Shown here piece after piece: positions 63,525 to 64,000 of a stretch of 64,000 bases of DNA. The stretch spans positions 5,880,701 through 5,944,700 of the forward strand of contig HG738140.1 of NCBI GenBank assembly GCA_000499405.2, read 5' to 3'. Below the pieces are notes generated by a model, which was not told the origin of the DNA, searched no databases, and saw nothing but the letters and a program-made list of their open reading frames with translations. Within the stretch, counting starts at the first letter, position 1. Every line of letters begins with the position of its first letter. The DNA comes from Onchocerca volvulus. Taxonomy: Eukaryota; Nematoda; Chromadorea; Rhabditida; Onchocercidae. Both the position numbers and the translations under genes were made by a program.

Positions 63525-64000
63525 CAAATAAAGTGTGATTTTTAAGTGAAAATAAAATACAATGTGATGGTATAAACCTTTAAGATATCAGCCTACACAA
63601 TTTGATTTCTACCTTTCGTCTATACTATCAATAACATTTTTCTTTCCAACTTGCAACTAATCTGAATTTCGTCCTATTGTAGATGCCAAAATATGGTGAT
63701 ATCATGTTATGATTATGTTTAAGGTCTTTTCAAAAGAAATATGTTATTTGTTTCAAATAACACGTCATATTTAACGGAATTGAATAGGATTAAATGTCTA
63801 TTCTGCATATACAATACATTCATATCTTTAGAGTGTGTGAAAAAGGATAGATAGGAAATATGGTTTTTGGATTTTTAATTAATTTGAAGTGTAGGTTTCT
63901 AATTAATAAAGTAGGTCCAATTTAATGCTGATTTTCTTACGATGATTTTTTTTTTCGCTTAATGCTTTGCATTCAGCGCGGATGAAAATTTGCATATTCG
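62254..64000. other. 3' flank and intergenic to window end
   Basis: A+T-rich, with an AATAAA at 62300 and an 89-base poly-T run. A short direct repeat (ATATTCAGGATAA) recurs near 62750-62780. An acceptor-like GCATTCAG near 63976 might open an exon of the next gene, but too little is visible. Confidence 0.45.
63436..63524. repeat. poly-T tract, 89 bases
   Basis: An uninterrupted run of T, followed by CAAATAAAG. It is much longer than other homopolymers in the window. Confidence 0.95.

Overview
The window is eukaryotic and most likely from a nematode. It is about 70% A+T, genes are broken by many short GT-AG introns with TTTCAG-type acceptors, and several exon sets reconstruct proteins of clear nematode type: a MUT-7 exonuclease/RNase, an eL42 with the nematode CxxxC form of its first zinc motif, and atgp-type amino-acid-transporter heavy chains. 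The extreme A+T content and long mononucleotide tracts would suit a clade III (spirurid/filarial) worm, but the species is an inference. Gene models below were assembled by hand from splice sites. For most of them every intron joins in phase; exceptions are stated.

Layout from left to right. 224-1826 (-): 5' two thirds of a MIER1-type ELM2/SANT co-repressor, running off the left edge. 2590-3960: two Helitron-derived fragments, one with a 52-bp-arm palindrome. 5430-7921 (-): unrecognised single-pass membrane coiled-coil protein. 10684-15019 (-): 16-exon FHA protein whose last exon carries a nibrin-like MRE11-binding motif. 15823-16570 (-): ribosomal protein eL42, with a 28-bp minisatellite just upstream. 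17813-19235 (+): partly resolved cysteine-rich type I membrane protein. 19469-28015 (-): SLC3A/atgp amino-acid-transporter heavy chain, with a 3.64-kb degenerate Helitron inside one intron. 30117-31990 (+): four-TM protein. 32347-32714 (-): tiny secreted protein. 34596-39283 (-): FZR1/Cdh1 activator of the APC/C, with a third Helitron fragment in an intron. 39969-46563 (+): MUT-7/EXD3. 47469-50766 (+): RRM protein with an unrecognised C-terminal half. 51193-52976 (-): unrecognised hydrophilic protein. 54635-56067 (-): exosome subunit RRP46/EXOSC5. 57873-59202 (+): NECAP endocytic adaptor. 60204-62253 (+): UBE2J2-like E2 lacking the usual membrane tail.

Functionally this is a housekeeping neighbourhood: transcriptional repression, DNA-break repair, translation, amino-acid transport, cell cycle, RNAi/transposon silencing, RNA decay, endocytosis and ubiquitination. 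No operon-like tight spacing is visible. fzr-1 and mut-7 are head to head with 685 bp between start codons. The only mobile DNA recognised is one Helitron family, present as one near full-length but dead copy with recognisable ends and three fragments. I saw no tRNA, rRNA or CRISPR array. The clearest points for follow-up are the nematode nibrin candidate without BRCT domains, the Helitron with identifiable termini, the tail-less UBE2J protein and two intronic hairpins.
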